A stretch of DNA of 64,000 nucleotides from Atherinomorus stipes (taxonomy: Eukaryota > Chordata > Actinopteri > Atheriniformes > Atherinidae), in the NCBI GenBank assembly GCA_023101725.1, contig JALJCO010009099.1:248001-312000 (forward strand), given 5' to 3'. The number at the start of each line of letters is the position of its first letter. Within the stretch, counting starts at the first letter, position 1. Shown in pieces: positions 23,088 through 35,918 of the stretch. Position numbers and translations under genes: made by a program. The notes beneath the pieces were generated by a model. It ran no database searches. It was given only the letters and a program-made list of their open reading frames with translations, and was not told where the DNA came from.

Positions 23088-24011
23088 AATCTTTAATTTT
23101 AGGGGTGCTCAGATTCAATCTAGGGGCGCTTCATCACCCCAAAAATGGGCTAAAATCGCCTATGGATCAGACACATATTTAAGCTCTTTTTCTCTCAGTA
23201 ATCTCATGTACTCATATACCTGGTGTTACTTTTCTGTCGTTCTTGTAACTGACTCATATTAGCTGATGAGTGACAACATCTCTGGCTCATTAAAAAACAA
23301 ACAGAAAAAAAGCACAGAAAAAAAACTAAACGACAAAGACCAAAAAAAAAAAAAGAAAAGAAAAGAAAAAAACTGGTAAACCCTTTTCTGTACTCTATAA
23401 TCCGATCACAAAAGATCTAATCAGAGCTCTGATAAGACACAAGTTCTCAGTACCTGGCAATCTGGTTTAACAGAATAAAAACCACAATGGTATCATTGTC
23501 TTTATCATTTAAAAAAATATATTTTAAATATTCAGAAATGTTAGTCATGAGGAATGTTTAATGCTTGACATCGCATGATGCAGCGGGAGCTTATTTTAAC
23601 CCCTGGTGACACAACTCCAGACATACAGGAAAGAGTTCATAGTTTTTTAGTTTTTTTTTCCGTGTTAAAGAAGCCAACAGACTTAGCTTTCCAGCCTGGA
23701 AGATCTTTGTTCAGTTGAAATGAACAAACCTTCACCTTATGCAGCTGTAACAACAAACACAACTGTGTGGGATGTCATTTCAGAAAGGAGGATCACGTAT
23801 CTGCAGGTTTTACGGAGCTAAAGATGTAGAATCCAGAATCATGTAAGATGAACAGCAGACAGCAGTTTACTATGTGCAGCTGCTTCTACTTTAAGTCTCT
23901 GCAAGGCTATAAGGATACCATGAGAACAAGGGACCTTTAGAGATAGAGTGGTGGGATACAAACTAAAAGACACTGCTCTCTGCTATGTCTTGTTAATTTA
24001 TAGTTTGTCTT
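23088..24011. other. No gene; A-rich tracts
   Basis: 'aggggtgct' at 23101 and 'ggggcgcttcatcacccc' recall a degraded fish repeat that I cannot name. A-rich runs at 23295-23372 are simple sequence. Confidence 0.35.
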
Positions 24012-24180
24012 TCATGACACTGTCCATACAAAGCAGGGTAGATCCATGTTTCCACAAAATTCTGAGCCTATCATCTGAATCTGGAACAGAAATGGAGACT
24101 CATCAGACCAGACAACGTTTTTCCATCTTCTGTTGTCGGATATTGGGCAGCGATGGATACTGGATGGGGGGTGGCCAGAT
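24012..24180 (-). pseudogene. Tc1-like transposase fragment (first catalytic Asp region)
   Basis: On the minus strand, 'RRWKNVVWSDESPFLFQ' is the conserved W-x-x-V-x-W-S-D-E-S segment around the first DDE aspartate of Tc1-like transposases. It is followed by a decayed stretch ending in 'MDLPCFVWTVS', matching the family's M-D-P-S-C-L-x-S-T-V. A longer minus frame runs to 24293, but its first part has no similarity. An overlapping plus-strand frame (23948-24349) is a shadow. It is probably from the same family as 56742-57612. Confidence 0.65.
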
Positions 24181-25019
24181 AGGTTGGTTGGGGTTACCCC
24201 TGGTTTCCACCAGAAGCAGCAGGCGCATGAATAGAGCCAAATTTTGTAGAAGAAAAATTTGGCAGTCATCTCAACAGATAAAGTCTTTCCCAACAGGCCT
24301 TAATCGCCGACCACGGCTTGTGCAGCAATCGTTTCAGCGTCAGGTCTAATTTTTGCGCGTGCTGCAGTTGAATTTGTGACATACGGCAGGACGTGGGGTG
24401 TAAAAAGTAGAGAATTCAATCCATCTCCAAAATTAAACTTCTTTCAAAATGAACAGCTGGACCAAGTGGCATGTGATATGGAGGTTGATCTGCACGTAAG
24501 CATGATATGAAGACACGTGAAGGAGGTGGGGAAGCCAGGGTATTGTGTGTCAATGAGCCCATTCACATGCACCAACAATTTGATTATGAGATTTCTGGAG
24601 TTGTTTGATTATTGGGTTGCATGTAGAGGAGTTCAGGGAAGGACATGCGTACACAAGAGAAACAAGAGGGTGTGGTTGGATCAGGTTTCATTCCAGGTTC
24701 ATGCACACACATGAAGAACAAGGGGGATTGGGGTGTAAATACATCTAAGCACATGCACAAGATAAACAAGGCAGCGTTGACTAAACACGGAGGACACAAG
24801 GTAGTTTGGAGTGAAATTCACTGCTGACTTCGGGTCTTCTGGAAATGTATAGGTGCCCGATTGGATACAAAATTTGTAAGCACAAAAATCTGTTCTGTTC
24901 GTATCCAGTGTGTAGTGGGCCTTAGGGTTTTGGGGTAGGAGGAAGTGTTAGAATTACCAAATCAATCAGCTGTCAATCAGTTGCCCGGAGGCTGCTTTTT
25001 ACCCATTTTTGTATTTTTC
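24181..25019. other. No firm feature
   Basis: 24555-24780 contains 'cccattcacatgcac' and repeated 'cacatgaagaacaag'-like words that may come from a MITE, but no terminus pair could be fixed. Confidence 0.3.
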
Positions 25020-25150
25020 CAGGAATGATGACACACGCAACGTAGCGAAGATGGTGACGATGGGAACGCCCAACTGGCTTCACTTTTGGCTCTTAAAAAC
25101 CAATGTGTGATGTAGCAGAAGGTTCGTCCCATTTTCTACGGTCTCTGGTT
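25020..25150. repeat. Fragment of a dispersed teleost repeat
   Basis: 'gaagatggtgacgatggga', 'ctggcttcacttttgg' and 'aaaccaatgtgtgatgta' follow the order of a common fish repeat that includes the type of sequence seen at 38000-38470. The class is not known to me. Confidence 0.35.
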
Positions 25151-27678
25151 AGCAAGCATTTATCAACACCTTGTCAATTTTTGGGTCTACAGTCAAATAA
25201 CTACAAAAGCACCACCATTCTTGTCATTCTGAACTGGAAGTTCAGAACTGGAATTTGAAGATCCAGCTGCATATTTAGCAACTCAAACTTAAAATTGCAA
25301 ACAACTGCTTCTCCCCATCGTACCGCCCAAAGTACGTTGGTGGTAAAGTTGCACATGGCCGGAGTCAGTGTTTGGTTTGTCCTCATGGTGTTGCAACATA
25401 AAGGAAGAGCATGAGGGTTAGCTTTCAACTTTTTAAAATCTTATAACGTCTTATCTTCTAACAATTCCATACTCATGAAAACCTTTTTACTCATACCAAG
25501 ATTATATTAGATCTTGAATTTGAACCCTAAACTAAACAGTGATTGCACTGATTGATGCATATGCAGCATACTGTGGTAGCACTCAGCCCAAAAGCAGCAT
25601 TGAACTAAAAAGTCAGATTTCACAGAGTGGCCAGAAGGAAATGTGATAGAACCTTACAAGCCCTAAATGAATTATCTACAAATGGTTGTCCTCTGCATCA
25701 AACTAGTGCATCATGTAGAAGTATGTTATAAATTAGGTCCTTTCTGGTTACATTCCACCTCAACACAACCAATTTCATTGATGTATTTTTGATTTGAAAA
25801 AGATTTTTCTCTCTTTTTCTATTTTGTGACATTCCAACAGTCTTTCTCAACACCTCGGTGCTGTTGCTGGATTCAGATCTGTGTATTCTGAGGACATGAC
25901 AACAGACAGGCAACCAAAACATGAAAATGACATTGAAATACAGCTTTTTTCTTTCCCTTTAATCTATTTACATGGACTCCCTCATCTGTCAACGCAATAA
26001 GCTGTCAGTTTGATGTGTTTTTTTTAATGCATGTTTAATGCATTTCTTCTTCAGTGGTTTGTGAGGATGTCACATTACGGTTGCTATCATGTGACATCAC
26101 CCAGACAGATTAAGGTAGTTCGTGTGCCAGCGGGGTAAAAGCAGATGCATCAGCCTAGCAGTGTGAGTTAGATTAGACATCATCCCACCTCACTATGGGG
26201 TGTCAGAGCACAAAAAAACCCAGCGACACAACATCAGGTCGACCCAACCTTTTCCACCATCCATTTCTCCCTGTGGGTGGGAAGTGATTTTCATACTGAG
26301 GTTTTATTTGGCTCCTAAATCTGGCAGCTCAGAAAATAAGGGTGAATTAAGAAAAATGGAGTTTAATGGTGGAGACAAAATGGAAATAATGAGATTTGGA
26401 GCATTTTCAGTGTTGCACATAGGCAGACTGACTCGAATAAGAACTTAGCTTCTGTATACACACTTCTTTTCTACAGAAATAGCTTTTTATACTCTTACAA
26501 AGTGCTTTTTGTTATCTTTTCAATGCAATATAATTCTATCACCCCAGTTAAGCTGATAGCAGGAACCTCAGGTGTGCCTTTTAGCAGATCATCACAGTTT
26601 TCCTCCTCTGCCTTTTGCCTGTCGGTGGCCTTTAATGCAGCAGCAATATCAGCTCATCCCGGGGTAATGGGTAACAGCCTCTGAGGCTGCTGAGATTGAG
26701 ATCACTTTGAATTATTAATATTCGTGCTCCACAAAGGGCCAAGCGGGGTGGGACTCCCACTCGTCTACAGCAGCCTCAGAGCTCGGACTGTCACCGAGCC
26801 AGAGTCAACAGCCGGAATCAAGTTGCACGCCCGCGCTCTCTCACGCAGATGCACACAAATTAGACGCATGCACGGGTGACCTTCCATACCTAAATACAGA
26901 CTGTGACAAATACGAGCTCAAAGAGAGAGAGGCGCTCGTGCAACCACAGAGACATTTTACAGTTGTCTTAGTCCAAGTTGGGGCACTTGGCTGCGTTTCC
27001 TCTGATACAGTGCACATTTCAAACTACACGGGGAGGATACTGCCTTTGTGGTTGTTTTTAAAATGTGTTTTTATCAAACATTTGCTGCCATCTTAACCAG
27101 AAAGTGTACAGATGATCATCAGCACGATTTGATTTACTGCTAACACTTGCTAGTTCTTGTAAATGATGGGAAAGACGTACCACAAATGCATTTCTTTAGA
27201 GTTTAAGAACAGGGATCACATATCTTTTCTCTCTCTCTCTCTTGTTATTTATAACCATGGTAACCTCATCATCTTTAAATGCTTCTCAAGCTGAATATAC
27301 AACCTATACGACCAATTCCAGGAACTAACAGTAACGGCTGCGGGGAGGCTTAAAAATCCCAGAGCTGGAATATATTGTTCTGAAAAAAAAAGCACATGTG
27401 CATGCGGCAAAATATAAATGCAAATGTAAAATGTTCATCAACTCAGACAGGATTTGATTCAAGAAGGGTTTCTCTTTTTTTTTCTATGTTAGAGCTTGAT
27501 TGGTCACCATCTGGCTCCAGTTTCTCCGCTCTTTCTGGGGAAATATTCGATGGCACACTGGGAGCTGTGGAAAGGTGATATCTGTAGCGCTGGACAGGCA
27601 GCTGACATAGTGTGTGTCATTGTGTTGGGCCTGACTTCAATAGCAGGAGGAAGGTGCGGTCAGTGAGACGAGGTTTTA
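25151..27678. other. Mostly unannotated; complex segment at 26600-26900
   Basis: No TIRs or exons were seen. At about 26600-26900 the sequence is repeat-free and includes 'tttgaattattaatattcg' followed by GC-rich blocks, a texture often seen in conserved non-coding elements. A short (TC)n tract lies at 27230-27242. Confidence 0.3.
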
Positions 27679-27709
27679 TGTGTGTGTGTGTGGGGGGGGG
27701 GGGGGGGGG
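27679..27709. repeat. (TG)n followed by a G17 homopolymer
   Basis: A (TG)n run passes directly into seventeen consecutive G residues. Such a run is prone to slippage and to assembly error. Confidence 0.9.
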
Positions 27710-29417
27710 ATTGCACAAACAGATGGAAGCTGACATCCTAATATCAACAGGAAACACTCTCGGTTTGTTCTCAGCGGGGACATGACATCAGCAGGCAACA
27801 GAAAAAAAAAAAAAATCTCTGGAGGAACGCTCGCAGTCTGAGCGCCGTCTGTGCTCGACAGGCCAAAGGAATGTAAATGAAGCCTGTCGCTTACCTGCAC
27901 AGATCTGGGAACACAATAGAGGAGTTATTAGATGAATCGTTCTGGTGCACAAGCAGGACCCCAATCCTGCATGAGATGATGCTGCTCTGAGTCTGCATGT
28001 TTCTACTTAACAGTCACAGAAAGGTCAGAAGCTAAATTTCATCGGGATTCCCACCTTTGCTCATTTCCTGCATTCCAGCTGTTTTGCGTCATCATAATAT
28101 TTTTCGCTTATAATTCATTTATGAGCATTTTTGACATTTTTCTCTTTAACCTTTATTTTCTTTGCACTTGCTGTGAACACAGAAATTATGCCAAAAATTA
28201 CCTCCAAAAAAGGTAGCATGTTTTATTACAAGATTCTGTAAAACTACTTTAATTGCAATTGGACTTTACAGCATCGCTGGCTGTGGTGGTTCGTTTAGGT
28301 TTTTGGAGGGGAGACATACATTCCTGACAACAGCCATATAACAGACTAAATGAATAACGAGATATGCAGCACGTTTTTCATGATCCCCCTCTGATAAATG
28401 TTTAATTTGAGAACTAAAGTATTAAAAAACTTTTGCTTACACAAAAGATAATGGTGACTAAAGCAACAAAAAATAATTTAAAAAGAAAAAAAATAGTTTG
28501 CACTGATAAAATGTAGGGGAAAAAAAGAAGAAGAAAATCTGCAGCGTGCAGTGAGGTAAACTGTAACAGGAGTAAACAGAAGAGGAAAATCCTGCTCAGA
28601 TGCTGCTCAGGTTCAAAGGTTCCAAGGCCAACTAAATGTAAACAGTAATGCTTTCATGTAGCACGGTTTATTTACACGAGGGCTAGACCTGTTCAAACTT
28701 TCAAACTTTACCTGATTCCACCAAAAACTAAGATGAAAATTGAACTTTTTGGTCAACTTTTCTACAAGATTTAGACATTCCAGCACCCACTGTGGTTTGC
28801 TATTTTCCTCCACTTCCCGATACTTTTGGTATAGTTTGGTTTTGTTTATTAAACAGCATTGACTTGGCAACACTCACACAACTTTACAAACTCAACTGAC
28901 CGAACAAATTCTGTATTTCATGTTCATTTTGATAAAATTTTTGTAAGATTTAAAGTTTTGGAAATACAAAACTTGCAGGAAAGTTGATATTGTCTTTTAA
29001 AGTTCTTTGCAAGGTTTATTTCTTAGTTCTTGGTTTCTGTGGTCAATATAGGCACTTGCGATGCGTTGCTAGAGGTTGCTGCCATTCTCAAAAACCAGGC
29101 ATTGTACATCTCAGGAGCGGGCCGCCATTGGTATGTACATGGGCGCTCTGTTAATGGCTTGATGACTTAAATCGCTTCAAAGTGGTGCAACATTCCAAAA
29201 CATAGCTGGCTGTTTAATTTTGAGAAGTCGTGGTGCCTGTAGGAAGTTACAGGTTTAGAGCCCATAGTGGCCAAAAGTTACACGGTATAACTTTAAATAT
29301 AGAGTATAAAAAAAAAGATTGGTTATTCATATCGGTTAGATATCTGTAACAACCGATATTGACTTTAAAGTGGACAATAGATGGCCTGATATCGGCAATA
29401 TTTAGAAAAAAAAAATG
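27710..29417. other. No feature recognised
   Basis: AT-rich with A-runs. 29300-29410 has 'atatcggttagatatc' and 'gatatcggcaatattt', which suggests a relic of the 'ATCGATAT'-type MITEs also seen at 33425-33521. Confidence 0.35.
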
Positions 29418-29525
29418 TATTTGTTTATTTGATAGAGACAGAGCTTCAAAAAAACAAAGAAAAATTTCTAAATACACCAGATTTAGCAAAAAGGCTAATT
29501 TTCATCTGCTGTTCCTAACCAGATC
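29418..29525. repeat. Fragment of an unclassified dispersed repeat
   Basis: 'tttgtttatttgatagagac' and 'caaaaaggctaattttcatc' match a widespread fish repeat in spirit. It is probably related to 20965-21065. Confidence 0.35.
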
Positions 29526-29757
29526 TTAAAAGGCTGCCTGAGGAAATACAGAAATATCAAAATGTAAATAAAACAGTTATAAATATAATTAACCAATATA
29601 TAACATGTTGTTTTTTGTTTATTTTATTTTCCTTTTACAAAAAAAAAAAAATCTGGGGGGCATGGAAACAACATGGGGTCGCACCCACCGTGCGACATTA
29701 TGACGTCTCCGGCAGCTATGTGATCTGCAGCAGATGCTGCAGGAGCAGTTTTTTAAG

Positions 29758-29858
29758 CAGCCGACAAATCTGGCACCAAGAATTAAGGCAGTTCTGAAGG
29801 GAAAGGAGGTCCTACCCAGTACTTGCAAGTTGTGTCTAATAAAGTGTAAATGAGTGTA
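29758..29858 (+). mobile_element. Tc1-like element, 3'-terminal remnant
   Basis: 'cagccgacaaatctg' is followed directly by 'aagaattaaggcagttctga' and the terminus 'gtctaataaagtg...tgagtgta'. It is the same family as 56742-57612, but about 90 bp present in that copy between these two blocks (57453-57530) are missing here. That makes it a deletion derivative. No left terminus was found. Confidence 0.7.
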
Positions 29859-32800
29859 GGTACCGATATAGGGTCATCCTCAAACTTTTTTATACCCTCC
29901 AACAAAAAAAGGCTAAATTCACAATTGTAATTCAAATAAGAGGAAACAGACCAAAATACGAGGGAAACAATCGATTGCAGTAATTGCCTCAAAGGGTTGC
30001 TCAACAAAATTTTATTTTCAGAGCTCCAAAAGGTTGACTATGTAACTTAATTACATGTAAACTTGTCCATAATGTGAAATAAGTGAATTTGGAATAAAGG
30101 AAACGCAAAACTATACATTCACTTAAAGTATATCTGCGACCTAAATGTCATATATATAAAGTGTGTGTTATAGTCTTTTCTTTCCTTTATTCGGTCAAAT
30201 TTCACATTATGTACTGTAATAAGCCTATAATCTCATTAACTCAGCACAATAAAAAGATATTTGCCTGAATGCAGCTGTTTAAATAAAAGGTAACTGATAA
30301 TATTGGACAATTTACTGTACATGTAATTGCATTACATAAAGTTACCCTTTTGGGTTTGTTTATTTCTTTGAGTGTGTACATAAAAAAAGGAGAGATAACA
30401 GGACTCATGAACCTCCATGACATCTGCTGACACAATTCTGATGAGACAAAATATGTTCAATATCTTCTGATCAAAAATGATGGAAATTTGTGTAAAATCT
30501 GGCAATTTCCAGCTGATGTTGAAGATTATTGCTAATAACAAGATGCATGTCTTCGTACTTAATACTGCAACTGCTTTTTTTTCTTTTTTTTTTTTTTCTG
30601 AGCCATTAATTATTGAGTGGAAATGTTTAACATCAAAGGTGTGGGTGATGTAAGTAAAAAGAAACTGAACACACTCAGCTTTCAACTTGTTTACACCAAA
30701 GCTCAGAAGCGAAGTTTTAATACAGAAAGCCAGCTGTTGACACGAGAGCCACTTTAAATGCAGGATGTTCACTGTTTTTACATTCAGTTTGGGCTGTTTC
30801 TACCAGAAGTTCTCCGTTTAAACACAGCAGCTAATCCATCTCATGACTTATTACTGAACACCGCCGGTGTTGGAGGCCATACAAACTAACAAATACAGAC
30901 TAAAGTGAAGGTATGCTTCCTTAGGTCGGTTTAAAAGGGGCCAGTCTGCCGTGCTGGGATCTTATCTCTGCGGTACCACACTGTGCAACCCCACACCCGG
31001 CCCCCTTCTCGATGCCAGCGTCGTCAGATGTCATAACTCACTGTCCTCCTCGTGTGAGAGCTGCTTTTGTCTCTGGGGACAGCGTGTGGTGTCTGTATCA
31101 TGTATGACAGCATGTTTTCCCACAACAGCTCTGTTTGTCGGTGTGTCGAGGACGATGTGGATGTCTGGAGCTGCTCGACTGGAGCGTCCTGAGGTTGTCA
31201 GCAGAAGCGGGGGGGGGTGTTCAGCATACCACCGACTCTCCCGGGACGGGTTTAATGTATCCACCTGCCAGGCAGCAATATGCCGTATACCGAGCAGTCA
31301 TTCAATCATTCGTCCTGGAGCGCCAGATGGTTTCACCTACGATAAGGCCGATGCACCGCCCGGCTCGGCTGCAAGTTGAGGCCTTGGGATGAAATGTTAA
31401 CAGTCTTAAAGCAGCATTTTGCTGAGGGCTTCTTCATATTTTATTGTTTGGGAGCAGACGTGAAAAGCTTTCATTTCAAGCCAGAACAGAGCAGAAACAG
31501 TGGGTCCTAGTCAGCGTGCAGCTCCTCTAAACGGATGCCCGTTGTCGTGCCTGTGGGCAGTAATGAATTGAAACTCTGTGCTCTTTCCTGCAGGTTAATT
31601 ACGCTTATTTGAGTGGACTTTTTTTTCTGTACTGGCCAAAAACTCACAGCATGTTTTTTTTTTTTATTACGACTATATTTTCCAGAACATTAATTTTGTG
31701 GATTTTCTTTTCTACAGTAGAAAGTGAAAGCGGAGAGGATACAGTATACAGGACTGTGTGAAAGTCATTTACTAATGAGAGCTCGTAAATAACCTGCGTG
31801 GCAAGGCCCAAAGTGATTTTGGCTGTGGATACATTTACAAAGCTCTGTGGCTGGAATTTTTTATTCTCTCATTTTCATTTGCAACAGCTTGCTGGTGCCT
31901 TTATGTTATTAGTTTTTGGAGGTTGAATTTCATTGTGTCCAGTTGTGGTAACCTATAAGTTAAATAATTAAGTAGTCCAAGCACACTTGGCAACAACCTG
32001 GGCTGAAATATTTACAGTATAAGTGTATATTTTTCCAGAGGAAAAAAAAAAAAACACATATAACCTTGCTAAAACATTTAAGTGCAGACGTTGTGTTTCA
32101 TCCAAAGACTTCTCTGAAGTATGGAGCCAATTGCATTTACTAATTACAAAAAAAAATGCTGCACAGGAGCCTTTTGTAACTATGTGATTTTTAGAAAAAG
32201 GGCAGGGGGCTACTACATTTATATGCTAAAACAAAAACACCAAAAAAAAAGCATGGAAACATATTGCATATAATTAAAAAATACAACCAATATTTAGATG
32301 CATTTTGCATTCATGCAATTAAAAAAAACCTGCAAACGGCAAAAAAAAAAAAAAAAAATTCATGTGGTCAATGCTGCAAAAAACAAAGTAATAGAAACTG
32401 TTTTTCTAAATTGCTAAAATAATTAACAAAAAATATTTTCTGTTTGGTTTTTCAGAATTGGTTTTTATTTCTTTCAATGAAGAAAATAAGAATAGTTTTA
32501 TGTTGCTGAATTAATACAATCATATCTTTCTCTTCTTACAATAGCTGTGTTACAATTGCAGCTACTGTACCATCTGCACCTTAGAATACTTCCACCGGCC
32601 GAGCTGTGTTGGAATGAAAGGAACTTGAACTTGATCCACCAGAGTGATTATCTGCCAGTGGTTGTTGCTTCAGGATCGCAGTATTAGGACACAAATTTTT
32701 GCCATAGTTACTCTGTAGGTGGACAAGTTATCATTATTAGAGTGATGAAGAGTTTATGCTTTGAGCACACGTGGTATCCTAACTTTAACCATTTTGGAAT

Positions 32801-32941
32801 TTTGAAGATACAGAATTTACTACAGAATTTCTAGAAATTTTCTCAGTGATGCATGTTTCTAAAGTCTAAAAAAATACAAAAAACAAAGCTTATTCTTCTT
32901 CAAAAATGTCTTTTTCACAGACTTTCAAACTTCTAAAGATT
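29859..32941. other. No gene; complex segment at 31740-31910 may be conserved non-coding DNA
   Basis: Numerous A- and T-runs (30575-30597, 32041-32054, 32341-32358). A plus-strand frame at 30951-31379 (142 residues) and its shadows have no domain. The segment 31740-31910 ('ctaatgagagctcgtaaata', 'gtgattttggctgtgg') is repeat-free and complex. Confidence 0.3.
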
Positions 32942-33361
32942 AGGGGTGGGAAGAAATACACTGAAATATTGTGATATTTTCTTAATGCTTATTATTGACA
33001 TTTAAAAATGCAGTATCGATCTGCTTTAGTAATGAAATCTTCTGATATTTCATCGTTCCGTTACAAAATCTTGCAAGCATTCACAAACATTTTTCGATAT
33101 TTTCATATGTTGATATCATATTGACTTTTAAAAACGCGGTATCGATCTATTCTACTAACAAATTCTGGCGATATTTCATTGTTCTGTTTTGAAATCTCGT
33201 GAGAATTCATGAAAAATTGTGAGATTTTGTAATAGAACGATGAAATCTCGCGAGATTTTGTAAGTACAATAGATCCATACCGCGTTTTTGAGTATCAATT
33301 TGATATCGGCATATAAAAATATTGCGATATTTCAGTGTATCGATATTTTTTCCCCACCCCC
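32942..33361. mobile_element. MITE with GGGGTGGG / CCCCACCCC ends and ATCGATA-rich interior
   Basis: Left 'ggggtgggaagaaatacactg' region and right 'cagtgtatcgatattttttc' plus 'cccacccc' are inverted copies, including 'tgaaatattg(t/c)gatatttt'. The core holds 'aaatctcgcgagatttt' and two 'cggtatcgatc' motifs. It has no coding capacity. The target duplication is not resolved. Confidence 0.65.
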
Positions 33362-33424
33362 ATTTATCAAAGTGTCAAAACGAATAACAAAACTGCTATT
33401 TGAAATGACTGCTTATTTTGTTCA

Positions 33425-33521
33425 GCTTTAATATCGGTATCGATATAGGTTATCGGCCACATGAGTTTTAAAATATTGGCATATCTAATATGGGGCAAAA
33501 TTCCAATATCGTGCATCCCTA
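33425..33521. mobile_element. Terminal fragment of a hAT-like MITE (…TCGTGCATCCCTA)
   Basis: 'ggtatcgatataggttatcg' leads to the terminus 'aatatcgtgcatcccta', the inverse of the well-known fish end TAGGGATGCACGATAT. The other terminus is absent. Confidence 0.55.
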
Positions 33522-34920
33522 CCCATTATTATTAAAAAACTGGACATGTATGTGTATTCTTTGACAATTCTTGCTCCTAGCTCCTTTAAAAGTGTGTATA
33601 AATAACATCCAAATAGGGATGGAAGTGGAGGCAGTAATGAGGGTTCTGAGTCTGTGGCCAAAATTCTGAAACTGCATACTGAATTGCTGCAGAGACTCTC
33701 CTTACAGCATGGTTCAGTCATAAGTCGAAAAGGATGAAAAGTCTAATGTAGCTAAAGGACCACCTTGTGAAACACTAAACTCCCACTTTTTGGGATGCAT
33801 CCATACTGAAGGAAACACTCAGCTGCTATGAGAAGCCGTGAAGATGTAAAAACAAACCTACTTTCCACCCCATCACACATGATCATTATAGGCGCTACTA
33901 TTTTGTGTAAAAAGAGAAATAAATATAAAGGAACAATTCAAGACAGATTCTGCATTAAAAGCAGTCCTAATGATGCCAAAAATACCTCATAAATCCACAG
34001 CCAAACATCTTTCATTTTCTTTTATACTGTGCAGCGGGAGTCATATTTCCTTCCCTCTTGCAGGAGCCAGGCACATATTTGAGATGTACCTATGTACACC
34101 TTGGGTCATTTAGTATTCATGACTGGGATGATTTCCTTTGGCACCCCTGCTGGAAGTGCTTAAATACTTTCTGCTGAGCGAGATGGCTCCATGAGAGCAG
34201 CATGGCTACACCTGGACGGGTCGTGTTGTGTTTGGCATCAAGGAAGCTTTGAAAGTGGCAGTTGCTGCACAGGTATGTCCCGTGAGAGGTAATTAACGCA
34301 CACGTGCAGTAGTTTGAGTGGGGTGAGTGCTGCTGAACCACTGAAATGGCACAAGAACACTGAAACTGTTTTTTGTTTTTCAGAAGTCATTCAGAGATTT
34401 TCCTGGAAGCACAATTTATGTGTTAAAAATGAGTTATGTTTAAAGACTTGCTGTATTATACTAAATTGTGGAGTTATATAGTTTAACAGTTAATCAGCAT
34501 TTTCCATTTACAGTTCTTTAGTTACTCTGAAATAAACCAGGATCCTGACACTAAACTGTAATGTCAGATATACCAGACTTAGCTACAACCCTGGCTGTGT
34601 CACGTTGGACTTAACAGTCATCACATAAGTTGGGCATAATATGAGGTGATTAGCAACTAAGAGCATGTCTGACAAAAATGTACTCAGAAAATGCTCTATA
34701 TGAACATTGTTTTGAGTCTTTCAGACTATTTGAATCAGGACAGTAATTGAAGCTACTTCAGAATCATGTATTTTTTCAGCACATTGAAAAAAAAGAGTAA
34801 TATAGATTGACAACAATTTGCAATTGTCCACAATGTACTAAAACCAATAAAAAATACTATTCCTCCCAAAAATAAATCCAACAGGCAGCACAGAGTAAAA
34901 AGCCCTGAAATGGATCCTTC
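33522..34920. other. No feature recognised
   Basis: Complex sequence without TIRs. Minus-strand frames at 33485-33721 and 34117-34341 are motif-free. Confidence 0.4.
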
Positions 34921-35715
34921 ACTCTCAGAAAAATAAGTACCAAATTGTACCTTTAGGGGTACAGTGACTTGTCACTGGGGTGGTACCCTCAAAGGTACTG
35001 CTGATATACCCTTAAAGGTACAGTATGTAAAAAATTGAAGGTCAATGGCAGAAAAATTTGATATATAATTCAAAATTGTGTTTCTACTGATGTGTAATCA
35101 CTGCACTAGAACAGCTGTCATGTTTATTTTCTTAGATTGAGTAATTTATATTTACTTGGAGGGCAGTGCACATATGGAGGCTGCCATATTTGTTCCACCA
35201 TTTTTACTACAGTGTCCCTAAATGGACAAAACAATGTGTGTGAAGTGTGAACCCTCTGAACTTTAAAACTGCTGTACCAGTAATGGAAGTTAAGAGACTG
35301 TTTGGGATCAGTAATGCCTTAAAAGACATAAAAAGTAGTTACTCATAGTACAGTCATAGCTACACCTGAGACCACTGGATCCACTCACAGATGAAAACAT
35401 CTTTGTCTGGGAGAATTTTGGCCACTAACAGCCACCATACACTCACAACAGTGCTTGGAATATGAAGTCATTTGAAAGAAAACATATTTTCTTTCAAATA
35501 CCCATCATTACCACTAGATGTCAGTAATTCTTACACACTGTACCTTTAACAGCAGGTACTTTGTGATCTGGAACATAAATGTACCTTTCAGGCTCCCAAA
35601 CAGGTACATATAGGTGCCTTGAGGTCCACTTATGACCCTTACAGGCTACATAAATTCAAATTGTAACTAGAGGGACAGAAATGTACCCGTGCAGTCCCCA
35701 TATGACAATGTTGGG
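34921..35715. mobile_element. 'CTCTCAGAAAAA'-type MITE, right end lost, split by a TTAA MITE
   Basis: It starts ACTCTCAGAAAAATAAG and continues with repeated 'ggtac' words ('aattgtacctttaggggtac', 'tcactggggtggtaccctc') typical of a common fish MITE. The sequence resumes after the inserted element at 35550 with 'cagcaggtacttt', 'aatgtacctttc' and 'acaggtacat'. No matching right terminus was found, so the right limit is approximate. Confidence 0.6.
35016..35545. mobile_element. TTAA-class MITE, family A copy 1 (AGGTACAGTATGTAA ends)
   Basis: Perfect TTAA lies on both sides (35012-35015 and 35546-35549). The ends AGGTACAGTATGTAA and TTACACACTGTACCT are inverted copies. A second copy in the same orientation is at 53488-54028, with shared blocks 'tgtgtaatcactgcactaga', 'gtgcacatatgga' and 'gagaattttggccactaaca'. 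A truncated inverted copy is at 45023-45146. It has no coding capacity and is nested in the MITE at 34921-35715. Confidence 0.88.
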
Positions 35716-35918
35716 GTACAACACAAATGAGTTGACAAACACAAATTTTTCTACAAATAGAAAAATCTCCTAATTGAGGAACTTCTCTCTGTCAGATAAA
35801 ACTTCAGTCAGTTATGCCTGGAATAAACTGTGCAATATTTTCAATCGTTGCTCGCAGCCCCAACTCAAATTGAATCAGTGAATCAGTCGTAGAGTTCAAA
35901 AGTTCACAGTTTGCAATG

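Noticed and set aside
23948..24349. 133-codon plus-strand frame
   Set aside because: Shadow of the minus-strand Tc1 transposase fragment that carries the WSDES motif.
30951..31379. 142-codon plus-strand frame with Cys-rich start
   Set aside because: The cysteines show no zinc-finger spacing. Competing frames on both strands and a G-run inside.
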